DNA of 27,027 nucleotides from Porphyromonadaceae bacterium UBA4702 (GCA_002404675.1 DHKE01000030.1:53625-80651), one strand, 5' to 3'; shown: positions 7,356 through 16,825, counted from the first letter of the stretch. The notes: a model not told the origin generated them from the letters alone. Program-made: numbers and translations.

Positions 7356-8852
7356 TTAAAAGCGAGTGTACAGAAAGGCATTGTTGGTCGCACCCACTAG
7401 CAGGGCAACGCTGACAAGCAGTATCACACACGAAGTGGCCATCCGTGCAACGAGCGCAACCGTCTGCCCGGCAGCGGTCCGCTCACCAAGCAGCTTGTCG
7501 GACAGGCGGGAAAGCATCTGACGGACAGGCATGCATAACAATACAGCCGCCACAAGCAGCCAGAACCTGTCGAGCAGGACAACTCCGTCGGCAAACGTAT
7601 AGACCTCGGCAGACGAGCCGCCAAAAGCGAGAGTGAAGAAATATGACAGCCGCCCGAAGTCGTCAAAGTAGAATATCCCCCACCCCACAAGCACCACGGC
7701 AAGGCTGTAGACTATCAACAGCGACGAGGGTATGTGCTTCTGTATCCGAAGTATCGTATGCTTCTCAATCAGCAGTATCACGCCGAAATACAGACCCCAG
7801 AGTATGAAGTTCCAGCTTGCGCCGTGCCACATGCCGGTGAGCATCCACACGACCATGATGTTGACCAGCTGATGACGGCGGTTGCCGCCGAGCGGTATGT
7901 AGACATAGTCGCGGAAAAAACTTCCCAGCGAAATATGCCAACGCCTCCAGAACTCGGTGATAGTGCGAGAGCAATACGGGTGGTCAAAGTTTTCGCAGAA
8001 ATGGAAGCCGAGACAACGCCCGATGCCTATGGCCATGTCGGAATATCCGGAGAAGTCGAAGTAAATCTGCAGCATGAACGCGCCTATGCCTATCCACGCA
8101 CCGGCAACTGTGGTCTGCTGCATATCGCCGCCGATAAGCTGCGTTGCCACCTCGCCGAGTTGGTTGGCAAGTATGACCTTCTTGCCAAGGCCAATCATGA
8201 AGCGGAAAACGCCGTCTGCAATGTCCGCTGCACTTACGCGGCGGTTGTCAATCTCGTCTGCCACAGTATTGTAACGCACTATCGGGCCGGCAATAAGCTG
8301 CGGGAACATGGATATATACAGCAGCAGCCCGAAGAAGCTCTTCTGTACAGGGGACTCGCGCCTGTACACGTCCACAAGATAGGATATTGACTGGAATATA
8401 TAGAAGCTGATGCCTATCGGGAGGGCAATGTGGGGGTCGGCGACATCCAGCCCCATGTCACGCAATATCTGAGAAAAGAAATTCAGGTACTTGAACGTTC
8501 CGAGTACCGAGAGGTTGGCCACCACGCCGAGGACAAGCCACAGGCGCCGTCCCTTGCCGTCACAATGCCCGATGCCGCGACCCACGCAGTAGTTGAGCAA
8601 CACGCTGGCGAGCATCAGGAAGACATAGACAGGCTCGCCCCAAGCGTAAAAGATGAGCGAAAAGGCTATCAGCACAATGTTCTTGGCCAAATGACTGGAA
8701 CGGCGATGCTTGCATACATCATCGTAGTACACTTCGCCGTCCCCGCCGCTCGCCTTGCGGCGGCAAAGCCTGTCGATACCGCCGGCTATGAGATAGCATG
8801 CCACGAATGCCGGGATAAACACGAACAGGAAAAACAAATCAGAAAATACCAT
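7356..8852 (-). CDS. MBOAT-family membrane O-acyltransferase (AlgI-like)
   Basis: A 498-residue polytopic membrane protein, the usual AlgI length. MVFSDLFFLFVFIPAF is the typical first helix. The MBOAT core carries EFWRRWHISLGSFFRDYVYI (catalytic-channel His at 306) and TGMWHGASWNFILWG (His at 343); KYLNFF and LQIYFDFSGYSDMAIG are further family blocks. A hydrophilic insertion at residues about 30-54 (GGDGEVYYDD, then HRRSSH) lies between the first and second helices. AlgI-type proteins accept an acyl group from a cytoplasmic donor and pass it to an extracytoplasmic partner. The DHHW protein just downstream is the natural partner, and the secreted SGNH hydrolase lies 33 bp upstream. The glycan target is unknown. 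Confidence 0.95.
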   Translation of the reverse strand: MVFSDLFFLFVFIPAFVACYLIAGGIDRLCRRKASGGDGEVYYDDVCKHRRSSHLAKNIVLIAFSLIFYAWGEPVYVFLMLASVLLNYCVGRGIGHCDGKGRRLWLVLGVVANLSVLGTFKYLNFFSQILRDMGLDVADPHIALPIGISFYIFQSISYLVDVYRRESPVQKSFFGLLLYISMFPQLIAGPIVRYNTVADEIDNRRVSAADIADGVFRFMIGLGKKVILANQLGEVATQLIGGDMQQTTVAGAWIGIGAFMLQIYFDFSGYSDMAIGIGRCLGFHFCENFDHPYCSRTITEFWRRWHISLGSFFRDYVYIPLGGNRRHQLVNIMVVWMLTGMWHGASWNFILWGLYFGVILLIEKHTILRIQKHIPSSLLIVYSLAVVLVGWGIFYFDDFGRLSYFFTLAFGGSSAEVYTFADGVVLLDRFWLLVAAVLLCMPVRQMLSRLSDKLLGERTAAGQTVALVARMATSCVILLVSVALLVGATNNAFLYTRF

Positions 8853-8885
8853 TGTAAACCAGTATGTATGTGATGAATAATTATA

Positions 8886-9722
8886 TCAGTATTGGAGTAC
8901 CGCTGTCAGTTGGGAAGCTATGAAATATCCATGGCGGCGCGCGCCTTGCTCGGAGGTGTGTGCGCCGTCGTAGGTGTTTGTGCGCTTCACATTCTCAGCA
9001 GCCCGGTATGTGCCGCCGCACTTGTCAAGCGAGATAACAGGCAGTGACATACGGCATCCGCACTCGGCTATGATGTCCGAGACCTTGCGTATCTCGTCAT
9101 ATCCGCAGACAGTGGCTTGCGCCGGCGTCACCAGCACAATCTGCGCCTCAGGAAACCGCTGCATCAGCAGCTCGCAGTCATACCGCACAGAGGCAGCAAG
9201 CGAAAGGACTTCTGACGGCTTGCGGCTTGTAATGAACCCTGACGTATCGGCAAATGCGTCCTGCGGCATTTCGGAAAACACGCCGGGACGGCGACTCTGA
9301 AACCACGCATCATTGGTGCCGGCATACAGTATTATTATGTCAGGCACAACCTGAGAGCCGCTGTCTACAGCATCTACAAGACGCATTACCTGATTGTAAA
9401 TCACGTTGTTGTCACCGAGAACTTCTGAATAATCCGTGATGTCAAGAAGTGTAGACGCGGTGTTGGTCCATGTCGCGCCACTGCGGGCATAGCTGCGGCA
9501 AGAAGCCGGCCTGAACTTTTCGGCAAACCATTTGGGCCAGCCCTTCGGCTTCGAGCAGTCGTCACCGCCTATCCACGTGTTGGAGTCGCCGAGCAAGACC
9601 ACATTCAAACCCTCTCCCCGGCCGGAGCCGCCTGTGTCGGCAAATGCGGACACAGGCGCGGCAAGCACTGCGATGAATAGCACCGCAAGAGCCGTTATCG
9701 TGTTTGTAAGAGACAATTTCAT
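8886..9722 (-). CDS. Secreted SGNH/GDSL hydrolase
   Basis: A 278-residue protein with a signal peptide at residues 1 to about 28 (hydrophobic core ALAVLFIAVLAAPVSAFA). The SGNH blocks are in order: LLGDSNTW with nucleophile S47, a Gly in block II (SGATW), YAGTNDAW with N137, and the Asp-x-x-His dyad D252/H255 in YDGAHTS. Such enzymes hydrolyse or transfer esters; as first gene of the MBOAT-DHHW operon it may de-acylate or acylate the same glycan. The frame is open to 9863, but the extension would run over the tamB promoter and has no signal-peptide character, so the ATG at 9722 is preferred. Substrate is unknown. Confidence 0.87.
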   Translation of the reverse strand: MKLSLTNTITALAVLFIAVLAAPVSAFADTGGSGRGEGLNVVLLGDSNTWIGGDDCSKPKGWPKWFAEKFRPASCRSYARSGATWTNTASTLLDITDYSEVLGDNNVIYNQVMRLVDAVDSGSQVVPDIIILYAGTNDAWFQSRRPGVFSEMPQDAFADTSGFITSRKPSEVLSLAASVRYDCELLMQRFPEAQIVLVTPAQATVCGYDEIRKVSDIIAECGCRMSLPVISLDKCGGTYRAAENVKRTNTYDGAHTSEQGARRHGYFIASQLTAVLQY

Positions 9723-9765
9723 TGTATATAACCGCCGGAGGAGAAAATCCCCCGAAAACCAGCCA

Positions 9766-9773
9766 CAAAAGTA
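9766..9773 (-). promoter_or_regulatory. Possible -7 element for the SGNH-MBOAT-DHHW operon
   Basis: Read on the minus strand the sequence is TACTTTTG, a match to TAnnTTTG, 43 bp before the SGNH start. The expected -33 TTG about 20 bp further upstream is missing, so confidence is modest. Confidence 0.4.
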
Positions 9774-9828
9774 GTAAAAATATTCCAATATACATCTGAC
9801 AAACACGCATATCTGCAATAAAAAACCG

Positions 9829-9860
9829 TTTGCGGAGGTGCGCGGAAATTTGTAACTTTG
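9829..9860 (+). promoter_or_regulatory. Bacteroidetes-type promoter of tamB
   Basis: TTTG at 9829-9832, a 20-bp spacer, then TAACTTTG at 9853-9860: an excellent match to the sigma-ABfr consensus. Transcription should start near 9866-9868, leaving a leader of only about 10 nt before the ATG at 9877. Confidence 0.8.
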
Positions 9861-9876
9861 CACGATATACGCTTAT

Positions 9877-12800
9877 ATGAAAAGTCTGAACAAACTGTAC
9901 CGCGTCATACGCAGCATACTTTTCGCCACCATACTGACACTGGTGGGGCTGTATGTACTTTTGTATGTGGCGATTTCGTTGCCTCCGGTTCAGAATCAGA
10001 TACGTGAAGTCGCTCAAAGCGAGTTGTCGAAACTGCTCGGGACAGAAGTCTGCATCGGCTCTGTATGCCTCTCCCCCGGGGGCGAAGTCCGGCTGACTGA
10101 CGTGAACGTCCCGGCGCCCGACGGAGGGAAATGCCTTTTCGTGAAACGGCTTGGCGCGGGAATCGACTTGGGCAAACTCATCTTTGACCACAGGATTTGC
10201 TTCAACTACGCGGAAATCATCGGCCTCGACGGCGCACTCTCGCAGAAGGAGGAAAACGGACCGTGGAACATACAGTTCATCATCGACGCTTTCAAGCCCA
10301 AAGACCCGAACAAGCCGCCGACACAGTTTGACATCAAGCTGCGCAACGTGGTCATACGCCGCGCCGACATAACCGTTGACCGTCTGTGGCAACCGCACCT
10401 TGCCGACGGACGCATCGACTTCAACCACCTGAAAATCGAGAACCTGCGCATGGACGTGACACTGCCACGGCTCAAAAACGATGATTTCTCGATAGATCTG
10501 CGCCAGCTCGCCCTGCGCGAGAAGTCAGGGTTGACGATAGACAAGATAGCCTGCCTCGCCCACATCACACCCAACAAACTCGATGTCGTGGGGCTGACCA
10601 TACAGCTGCCCGGCACTCGCATTGACCCGGGCGAAATACACCTGTCATACAATGGCTATAGCGACATTGTCCCGGCGCTGAAACGCACGCACCACAACAT
10701 CGCCCTCGACAATACGCGCATCACGCCCTCCGACTTCAGCGCGTTTCTCCCTGCGCTTGCCGATTTCAGCAGTCCCATAACGCTGAACCTGAAAGCCGAC
10801 GGCGACACACAGGGCGTCAGCATAGACCACCTCGACCTGCGCACTGCCGACAAGAGCATCTCGCTGCTTGCAAAAGCGCGTGTGAGCGACTTCTCGTCAA
10901 TCGACGACATACAGCTGACGGTCAACCAATTTGCCGCAGAAATCACCCGCGAGGGCATCACACGGATATTGTCCCTAATACCGTCGATGCCGGAAAGGAC
11001 ACGGGCGATGATAACTCGGCTGGGCGACTGCACGGTGTCGCTGCGCGGCTCAATGCAAAACCTGCGTGCAGACGCAGATGCCACTGTCGGCACGAGCATC
11101 GGAGGTGTTGAAGCTGACATAATTGCAGACTTTTCGAGAAAAGGGCTGTTCGCTATATCTGGACACGCCGCCACCCCAGGCTTCAACCTCGGAACACTCC
11201 TTGACAACCCCAAACTGGGGAACATCGCAATCAATGCAGATGCAGATGTCACTATCGGCAACGGCGATGTTAACGGCACGGCAGATGTTGACCTGCGGAA
11301 CATATTCTTCAACGGCCATAATTTCAACAACATACTTGCCAATGTAACCAAAGAGGGCAAGCAGATAAGCGGCAAGGTCACCGCCGATGACAGCGACCTA
11401 GCGCTGCAAGCTGACGGCAAGGCCATAATCAACGGCAAAGCATCAGTCATCGACGCCAACGTGCAGATAGGCCGCTTTTCCCCTTCGCGGTTCACCGCCG
11501 CCAAGGCTCTCGCCTCACGGTCGTTCAGCGGCAACATCGAGGCTCACGTCAACGGCCTTGACCCGAACACCGCGACAGGCGACCTGACACTGTCAGACTT
11601 CAGCATACACACTCAAGGACGCAATCCGCTGCATATCGGCAATATACACATTTCAGCAGAAAAGGATGCTGCTCGCACCGTGACACTGCACAGCGATTTC
11701 ATCGACGGCTCTGTCACAGGCAATTTTGACATAGCAAGGCTGCCGCAGACCATGACCGCCATTGCAGCCCACGCACTCCCGTCATTGATGCCCGGATATG
11801 ACAAGGCCTGCAGCGGCAACGGCCAGACTCTTGATTTCGACATAACTGTCAACAACGACAACACGCTGACCGAGTATTTCAACCTGCCGGTGCGGCTGCT
11901 GACAGACATACGCATTACCGGGGCTGTTGACGGCGACACCGAAACCGCGTCCGTCAATGTTGACATACCATATCTGCAACAAGGGACAAACAAGCTGATA
12001 CGCGGCACATACCTGCAAGCACGCCTTGACGGGATGAACCGCACATCGGTGCTCGACTTAGGCACAATCCTGCCCGGCAAGAACGACACCGATGTCAATG
12101 TAGGGCTGTCAGCCTTCGGCAACGGCGACAAGCTGCGAGCCAACGTGAACTGGAACTTGAACCGCCCCAAGAAGTACACCGGCGACGTGGCAATGGAACT
12201 GTCCGTGGCCAAAGGCAATGACAACAGCCGCAGCTTCGGCATGCATGTCCTCCCGTCAAAGTTCTACGTGGCAGATGCCGTATGGCACATCGGCGACGGC
12301 AACGTGAGCTTTGACAGCGGACGGCTCTCCGTCGAGAATGTGAGCGTATGGCATCAGGACCAGTTTGTCAACATACACGGCTATGCCTCGAAAGACCCGG
12401 ACGACACGCTGACAATTGACCTAAGCGACATCGACCTCGACTACCTGTTTGAGACGCTCAACATCAACTATGTCACCTTCGGCGGACGCGCTACCGGCAA
12501 AGCAGTGGCGCGCTCCCTCTTTGACCTGAAAGCCATGGACGCGCATACCGAAGGACTGAAAGTCACAAACCTGACTTACAACGGCGGACGGCTCGGCGAC
12601 GCGGAGCTGTCAGGCCGCTGGGACCCGCAGGAGATGAAAGTGGCAATAGGCGCTGACATCTCCGACGAGGGACACCGGAGCGCGCTCATAGACGGCGGAG
12701 TATGGGTGAAACGCGACTCGCTGTCGTTTGACATGAACACCAACAAGGTGAACATCAAGTTCCTACAGCCGTTTATGTCGGCTTTCACCTCCGAAATAAC

Positions 12801-14442
12801 AGGCCGCGCGTCTGGCAAGGTGAAACTGTTCGGCTCGTTCAAGGACATCGACATGACCGGACGGGTGTTTGCCGACACGCTCACCATGAAGGTAGACTAT
12901 ACGAATGTGTATTATTCCGGCTCAGACTCAGTAATCATCGACCCTGGACACATCCGCGTACCCTCGTTCCGCATATATGACCAATACGGCAACTCCGGCG
13001 TGTTCAGCGGCACACTGACGCACGACTATTTTCACAACCCGGCGTTTGACTTCCGGGTGGATGATGCACACAACCTGCTGTGCTACAACACGGACGCGAA
13101 AATCAACCCGGACTGGTACGGCAAAATTTACGGCAACGGCGGCGGCACTATAACCGGCTATCCCGGCTATGTCGGCATAATGGTAGACATGGCAGTAGCC
13201 CCGAAATCCGTATTCACGTTTGTCCTGAACGATTCAGAGGCAGCTGCCGACTACAATTTCCTCACCTTCACAGACCGCAGAGCCGAGGAGAAGAGGCGCA
13301 AGGAGGAGGAAGAAAAGGCTGCGTCAGACACCGAGCCGGACTTCGTAAAGCGTTTCCGCAAGAAACAAGAGGAACAACAGCAGAGCCGACCCTCCGTGTT
13401 CGCGCTCGACATACGCGCCACTGTCACGCCGCAAGCCGAGATGATACTCGTCATGGACCCGATAGGCGGCGACAAGATACGCGCCCACGGCTCGGGAGCG
13501 ATGCAGATAGGCTATTCATCAGACAGCGACGAGATGACCATGTACGGCAAATACACCCTCTCAGACGGCATGTACAACTTCACGCTGCAAGACCTTATCC
13601 TCAAGGACTTCACCATACGCCCGGGGAGCAACATCTCGTTTAACGGCGACCCGTTCAAGGCAATGCTCGACATCAACGCCATTTACCGCGTCAACACCAA
13701 CCTTGCCGACCTCGACAAGAGCTTCACCACCGACCGCGACCTGAACCGCACCAATGTGCCGGTAGACGCGGTGCTGGCAGTGAAGGGCGACCTCGAAGCC
13801 CCCGAGATTACATTTGACATCGAGCTGCCCACGCTCACACAGGACGTGGCCCGCAAGGTGAAGAGCATCATCTCCACCGAGGACATGATGAGCCGGCAAA
13901 TCATCTACCTGCTAGCCCTCAACCGCTTCTACACGCCTGAATACATGGCGACAAGCGGCAACCGTGGCGAGCTCACGTCGGTAGCCTCAGCCACGGTATC
14001 TTCGCAGATTTCCAATATGCTCGCACAGCTCACCGACAAACTCACCATTTCGCCGTCGCTGCGCTCGGACAAGGGGGATTTCTCCGACACCGAAGTTGAC
14101 GTGGCGCTCTCCTCTCGGCTGCTCAACAACCGGCTGCTGCTCAACGGCAATTTCGGATACCGCGACAAGGCGACTTCCAACACCACGTTTGTCGGCGACT
14201 TCGACATCGAGTACCTCCTCAACCGCAGCGGCAACCTGCGGCTGAAGGCATACAACCATTACAACGACCAGAATTACTACCTCAAGTCAGCCCTGACCAC
14301 CCAGGGCATAGGCATAATATACCGCAAGGATTTCGACAACCCGTTCTCGTTTCTGCGCCGCAGGAAGAAACGCGACAACACCGAAATTCCAGATTCTGTG
14401 CCTCCGCAAGAAGCTGTCATCGAGACAAAAGAGCATCAGTGA
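9877..14442 (+). CDS. tamB: TamB-like translocation/assembly module protein (DUF490)
   Basis: A 1521-residue AsmA/TamB superfamily protein. A single N-terminal membrane helix (residues about 13-35) anchors it in the inner membrane. Most of the rest should form a long beta-taco groove spanning the periplasm, here with many Asp-rich repeated strands. The C-terminal TamB domain lies at residues about 1180-1490, with DGMYNFTLQDLILKDFTIRPGS and FDIELPTLTQDVARKVKSII typical of it. Family members help outer-membrane protein assembly or carry phospholipids to the outer membrane. A very charged stretch at about 1134-1172 (Arg/Glu/Lys, then Gln) interrupts the strand pattern shortly before that domain. 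No TamA-type gene is adjacent. It has its own promoter and is followed by ftsY after 50 bp. Confidence 0.93.
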   Translation: MKSLNKLYRVIRSILFATILTLVGLYVLLYVAISLPPVQNQIREVAQSELSKLLGTEVCIGSVCLSPGGEVRLTDVNVPAPDGGKCLFVKRLGAGIDLGKLIFDHRICFNYAEIIGLDGALSQKEENGPWNIQFIIDAFKPKDPNKPPTQFDIKLRNVVIRRADITVDRLWQPHLADGRIDFNHLKIENLRMDVTLPRLKNDDFSIDLRQLALREKSGLTIDKIACLAHITPNKLDVVGLTIQLPGTRIDPGEIHLSYNGYSDIVPALKRTHHNIALDNTRITPSDFSAFLPALADFSSPITLNLKADGDTQGVSIDHLDLRTADKSISLLAKARVSDFSSIDDIQLTVNQFAAEITREGITRILSLIPSMPERTRAMITRLGDCTVSLRGSMQNLRADADATVGTSIGGVEADIIADFSRKGLFAISGHAATPGFNLGTLLDNPKLGNIAINADADVTIGNGDVNGTADVDLRNIFFNGHNFNNILANVTKEGKQISGKVTADDSDLALQADGKAIINGKASVIDANVQIGRFSPSRFTAAKALASRSFSGNIEAHVNGLDPNTATGDLTLSDFSIHTQGRNPLHIGNIHISAEKDAARTVTLHSDFIDGSVTGNFDIARLPQTMTAIAAHALPSLMPGYDKACSGNGQTLDFDITVNNDNTLTEYFNLPVRLLTDIRITGAVDGDTETASVNVDIPYLQQGTNKLIRGTYLQARLDGMNRTSVLDLGTILPGKNDTDVNVGLSAFGNGDKLRANVNWNLNRPKKYTGDVAMELSVAKGNDNSRSFGMHVLPSKFYVADAVWHIGDGNVSFDSGRLSVENVSVWHQDQFVNIHGYASKDPDDTLTIDLSDIDLDYLFETLNINYVTFGGRATGKAVARSLFDLKAMDAHTEGLKVTNLTYNGGRLGDAELSGRWDPQEMKVAIGADISDEGHRSALIDGGVWVKRDSLSFDMNTNKVNIKFLQPFMSAFTSEITGRASGKVKLFGSFKDIDMTGRVFADTLTMKVDYTNVYYSGSDSVIIDPGHIRVPSFRIYDQYGNSGVFSGTLTHDYFHNPAFDFRVDDAHNLLCYNTDAKINPDWYGKIYGNGGGTITGYPGYVGIMVDMAVAPKSVFTFVLNDSEAAADYNFLTFTDRRAEEKRRKEEEEKAASDTEPDFVKRFRKKQEEQQQSRPSVFALDIRATVTPQAEMILVMDPIGGDKIRAHGSGAMQIGYSSDSDEMTMYGKYTLSDGMYNFTLQDLILKDFTIRPGSNISFNGDPFKAMLDINAIYRVNTNLADLDKSFTTDRDLNRTNVPVDAVLAVKGDLEAPEITFDIELPTLTQDVARKVKSIISTEDMMSRQIIYLLALNRFYTPEYMATSGNRGELTSVASATVSSQISNMLAQLTDKLTISPSLRSDKGDFSDTEVDVALSSRLLNNRLLLNGNFGYRDKATSNTTFVGDFDIEYLLNRSGNLRLKAYNHYNDQNYYLKSALTTQGIGIIYRKDFDNPFSFLRRRKKRDNTEIPDSVPPQEAVIETKEHQ

Positions 14443-14443
14443 G

Positions 14444-14474
14444 TTGACAGACACGGTATTTTTGATTAACTTCG
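14444..14474 (+). promoter_or_regulatory. Probable ftsY promoter
   Basis: TTG at 14444-14446, a 20-bp spacer, then TAACTTCG at 14467-14474, one base away from TAnnTTTG. It begins directly after the tamB stop and lies 18 bp before the ftsY start. The spacing equals that of the other promoters here. Confidence 0.6.
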
Positions 14475-14492
14475 CGCAAAATTTACTACCAG

Positions 14493-15473
14493 ATGGGTTT
14501 TCTGAAGAAACTGTTCAGTCGAGAGAAGAAGGAAAAGCTCGACACCGGTCTGCAAAAGACCAAGCAAGGGATGTGGGAGAAAATCACCCGCGCCATCGTC
14601 GGCAAAAAAACTGTTGACGATGACTTCCTCGATGATCTCGAAGAGGCGTTCGTCACAAGCGATGTGGGCGTTGACACTACAGTCAAAATCATCGACAGGC
14701 TCAAGGAGCGTGTTGCAAAAGACAAGTACGTCAACACCGAGGAACTGGCAGGCATCCTATGCTCCGAAATATGCGACATGATCGGCGAAAACACCGTGGC
14801 AGACGACGAGCGCGACAATGATTTTGCCGTTGACAAGTCGAAAGGCACGCCCTACGTCATACTCGTAGTCGGCGTGAACGGCGTAGGCAAGACCACCACC
14901 ATAGGCAAGCTGGCGCACATGTACAAGCAAGCCGGCAACAAGGTGGTGCTCGGCGCGGCCGACACATACCGCGCTGCTGCCATTGAGCAGCTCTCCATCT
15001 GGGGAGAGCGCGTGGGTGTGCCAGTGGTTAAACAGCAGATGGGCAGCGACCCGGCTGCCGTGGCTTTTGACACTCTCGAGTCGGCAAAGGCTCGCGGCGC
15101 AGACGTGGTAATCATTGACACCGCCGGCCGTCTGCACAACAAGGCGGGACTGATGAACGAGCTGTCCAAAATCAAGCGCGTGATGCAGCGTGTCGTGCCA
15201 GAGGCCCCGCAGGAGATACTGCTGGTGCTCGATGCTTCTACCGGACAGAACGCCATAGAACAGGCTCGCCAGTTCATAGCTGCTACCGACGTGAACTGCA
15301 TGGCTGTCACCAAGCTCGACGGCACTGCCAAGGGCGGCGCGATAATCGGCATCTGCGACCAGTTCAAGATACCCGTAAAATATATCGGCATCGGCGAGCA
15401 GATTGGCGACCTGCAGATATTCCGCCCCACAGAGTATGTGCGCTCGCTGTTCCAGTCCGCTATCGAAAAATAG
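14493..15473 (+). CDS. ftsY: Signal recognition particle receptor FtsY
   Basis: A 326-residue SRP-type GTPase that receives SRP-ribosome complexes and hands nascent membrane proteins to the Sec translocon. A short basic amphipathic start (GFLKKLFSREKKEK) precedes the N domain (about 20-110). The G domain carries GVNGVGKTTT (127-136), the insertion-box signature DTYRAAAIEQL, DTAGR and TKLDGTAKGG, and the closing motif GIGEQIGDLQIF. There is no long acidic A domain as in E. coli, which is normal for Bacteroidetes. The gene has its own likely promoter inside the tamB-ftsY gap and is followed by rimO after 18 bp, a pairing I recall as common in the phylum. Confidence 0.97.
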   Translation: MGFLKKLFSREKKEKLDTGLQKTKQGMWEKITRAIVGKKTVDDDFLDDLEEAFVTSDVGVDTTVKIIDRLKERVAKDKYVNTEELAGILCSEICDMIGENTVADDERDNDFAVDKSKGTPYVILVVGVNGVGKTTTIGKLAHMYKQAGNKVVLGAADTYRAAAIEQLSIWGERVGVPVVKQQMGSDPAAVAFDTLESAKARGADVVIIDTAGRLHNKAGLMNELSKIKRVMQRVVPEAPQEILLVLDASTGQNAIEQARQFIAATDVNCMAVTKLDGTAKGGAIIGICDQFKIPVKYIGIGEQIGDLQIFRPTEYVRSLFQSAIEK

Positions 15474-15491
15474 ACCCACACTTCACCCGAA

Positions 15492-16820
15492 ATGCCGTTC
15501 ATTCACAACAGGATAGACATAATCTCCCTGGGCTGCTCCAAAAACCTGATTGACTCGGAAAGGCTGCTGTGCCGCCTTGCCGCCAAAGGGTACACGATGA
15601 GCCACGACCCGGAGACCCCGGCCGGGGAATATGTAGTCGTCAACACCTGCGGGTTCATTGGCGATGCCAAGGAGGAGTCCGTCAATATGCTGCTTCAGCT
15701 CGCCCAAATGAAGGAAAGCGGCGACATAGGCAAAATCGCCGTCATGGGATGCCTGTCGCAGCGGTATATGGACGAGCTGAAAGAGGCAATACCCGAGGTT
15801 GACCTGTGGTACGGCAAATTTGACTGGAATGCCTTCGTCACCTCGCTGCCGGATGTCGTCCCCGCGAAAACGGCAGTCAAGGAATGGCAGCGCACCGTTA
15901 CCACCCTGCCGCATACGGCATATCTGAAAATATCCGAGGGGTGCAACCGCTTCTGCGCATTCTGCGCAATCCCCCTTATCACCGGGCGTCATACCTCCCG
16001 TCCCATGGAGGAAATCGAGGAGGAAGTGCGAGATCTGGTGAAGACAGGCGTTTCAGAGCTGAACGTGATAGCGCAAGACCTCTCGTCATACGGCATCGAC
16101 CTGTACGGAGGACACCGCCTTGCCCAGCTCGTAGACCGCATAGCCGACATACCGGGTGTACGCCGCATACGTCTGCACTATGCCTATCCCTCTGACTTCC
16201 CCTACGATGTACTCGAGGTGATGCGCCGCCGCGACAACGTATGCTCCTACATGGACATCGCCCTGCAGCATATCTCCGACAAGATGCTCACTGCCATGCG
16301 CCGACACATCAGCAAGAAAGAGACTTTGCGGCTAATCGACCGCATGCGCCGCGAAGTTCCTGACCTGAAATTGCGGACTACACTCATGGTTGGCTTCCCG
16401 GGTGAGACTGACGAGGACTTTCAGGAACTGCTCGATTTCGTGCGCACAGTGCGGTTTGAACGCATGGGCGCATTTGCATACAGCGAGGAGGAAGGCACTT
16501 ACGCCGCCCTGCACCTCATCGACGATGTTCCAGAGGAAACCAAACAGCAACGCCTCGACACGCTGATGCAGCTACAGCAGGAGATTTCCCTTGAACTGCA
16601 ACAAGAAATGATCGGCAAACGGCTTACTGTCGTTGTCGATACCGTCAATGAAGACGGTTCGGCTATATGCCGAACGCAGTGGGACAGCCCGGAGGTTGAC
16701 CCGGAGCTGATAGCAGACCGCACAGATGCAAAGCCTGGCGATTACATAGAGGTAGAAGTGACTGACGCTGCGGAATTTGAGCTGTACGGACGACAGATAT
16801 CATCATCAGCAACTGACTGA
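15492..16820 (+). CDS. rimO: Ribosomal protein uS12 methylthiotransferase RimO
   Basis: A 442-residue radical-SAM enzyme that adds a methylthio group to the conserved aspartate of ribosomal protein S12. The N-terminal UPF0004 domain has cluster cysteines C15 (SLGCSKNL), C53 (NTCGFIGDAKEES) and C87 (GCLSQR). The radical-SAM domain has C151, C155 and C158 in EGCNRFCAFCAIP, followed by GRHTSRP. The last 70 residues form the TRAM RNA/protein-binding domain. SLGCSKNLVDSE-like and RHTSRP features favour RimO over the tRNA enzyme MiaB. Start at 15492 gives the expected N-terminus, 18 bp after ftsY. Confidence 0.97.
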   Translation: MPFIHNRIDIISLGCSKNLIDSERLLCRLAAKGYTMSHDPETPAGEYVVVNTCGFIGDAKEESVNMLLQLAQMKESGDIGKIAVMGCLSQRYMDELKEAIPEVDLWYGKFDWNAFVTSLPDVVPAKTAVKEWQRTVTTLPHTAYLKISEGCNRFCAFCAIPLITGRHTSRPMEEIEEEVRDLVKTGVSELNVIAQDLSSYGIDLYGGHRLAQLVDRIADIPGVRRIRLHYAYPSDFPYDVLEVMRRRDNVCSYMDIALQHISDKMLTAMRRHISKKETLRLIDRMRREVPDLKLRTTLMVGFPGETDEDFQELLDFVRTVRFERMGAFAYSEEEGTYAALHLIDDVPEETKQQRLDTLMQLQQEISLELQQEMIGKRLTVVVDTVNEDGSAICRTQWDSPEVDPELIADRTDAKPGDYIEVEVTDAAEFELYGRQISSSATD

Positions 16821-16825
16821 CCACA

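Noticed and set aside
6178..8390. Plus-strand frames opposite the DHHW and MBOAT genes
   Set aside because: They are shadows of two well-supported genes with intact catalytic residues.
9723..9863. N-terminal extension of the SGNH hydrolase to 9863
   Set aside because: It would cross the tamB promoter, carries Phe/Cys/Tyr-rich nonsense and displaces a clean signal peptide at 9722.
10656..11537. 293-codon minus-strand open frame inside tamB
   Set aside because: Ser/Leu-rich shadow of the beta-strand repeats; tamB is continuous and has a family C-terminus.
14757..15502. Long minus-strand frames opposite ftsY
   Set aside because: Antisense to all conserved GTPase motifs of FtsY; no own domain or promoter.
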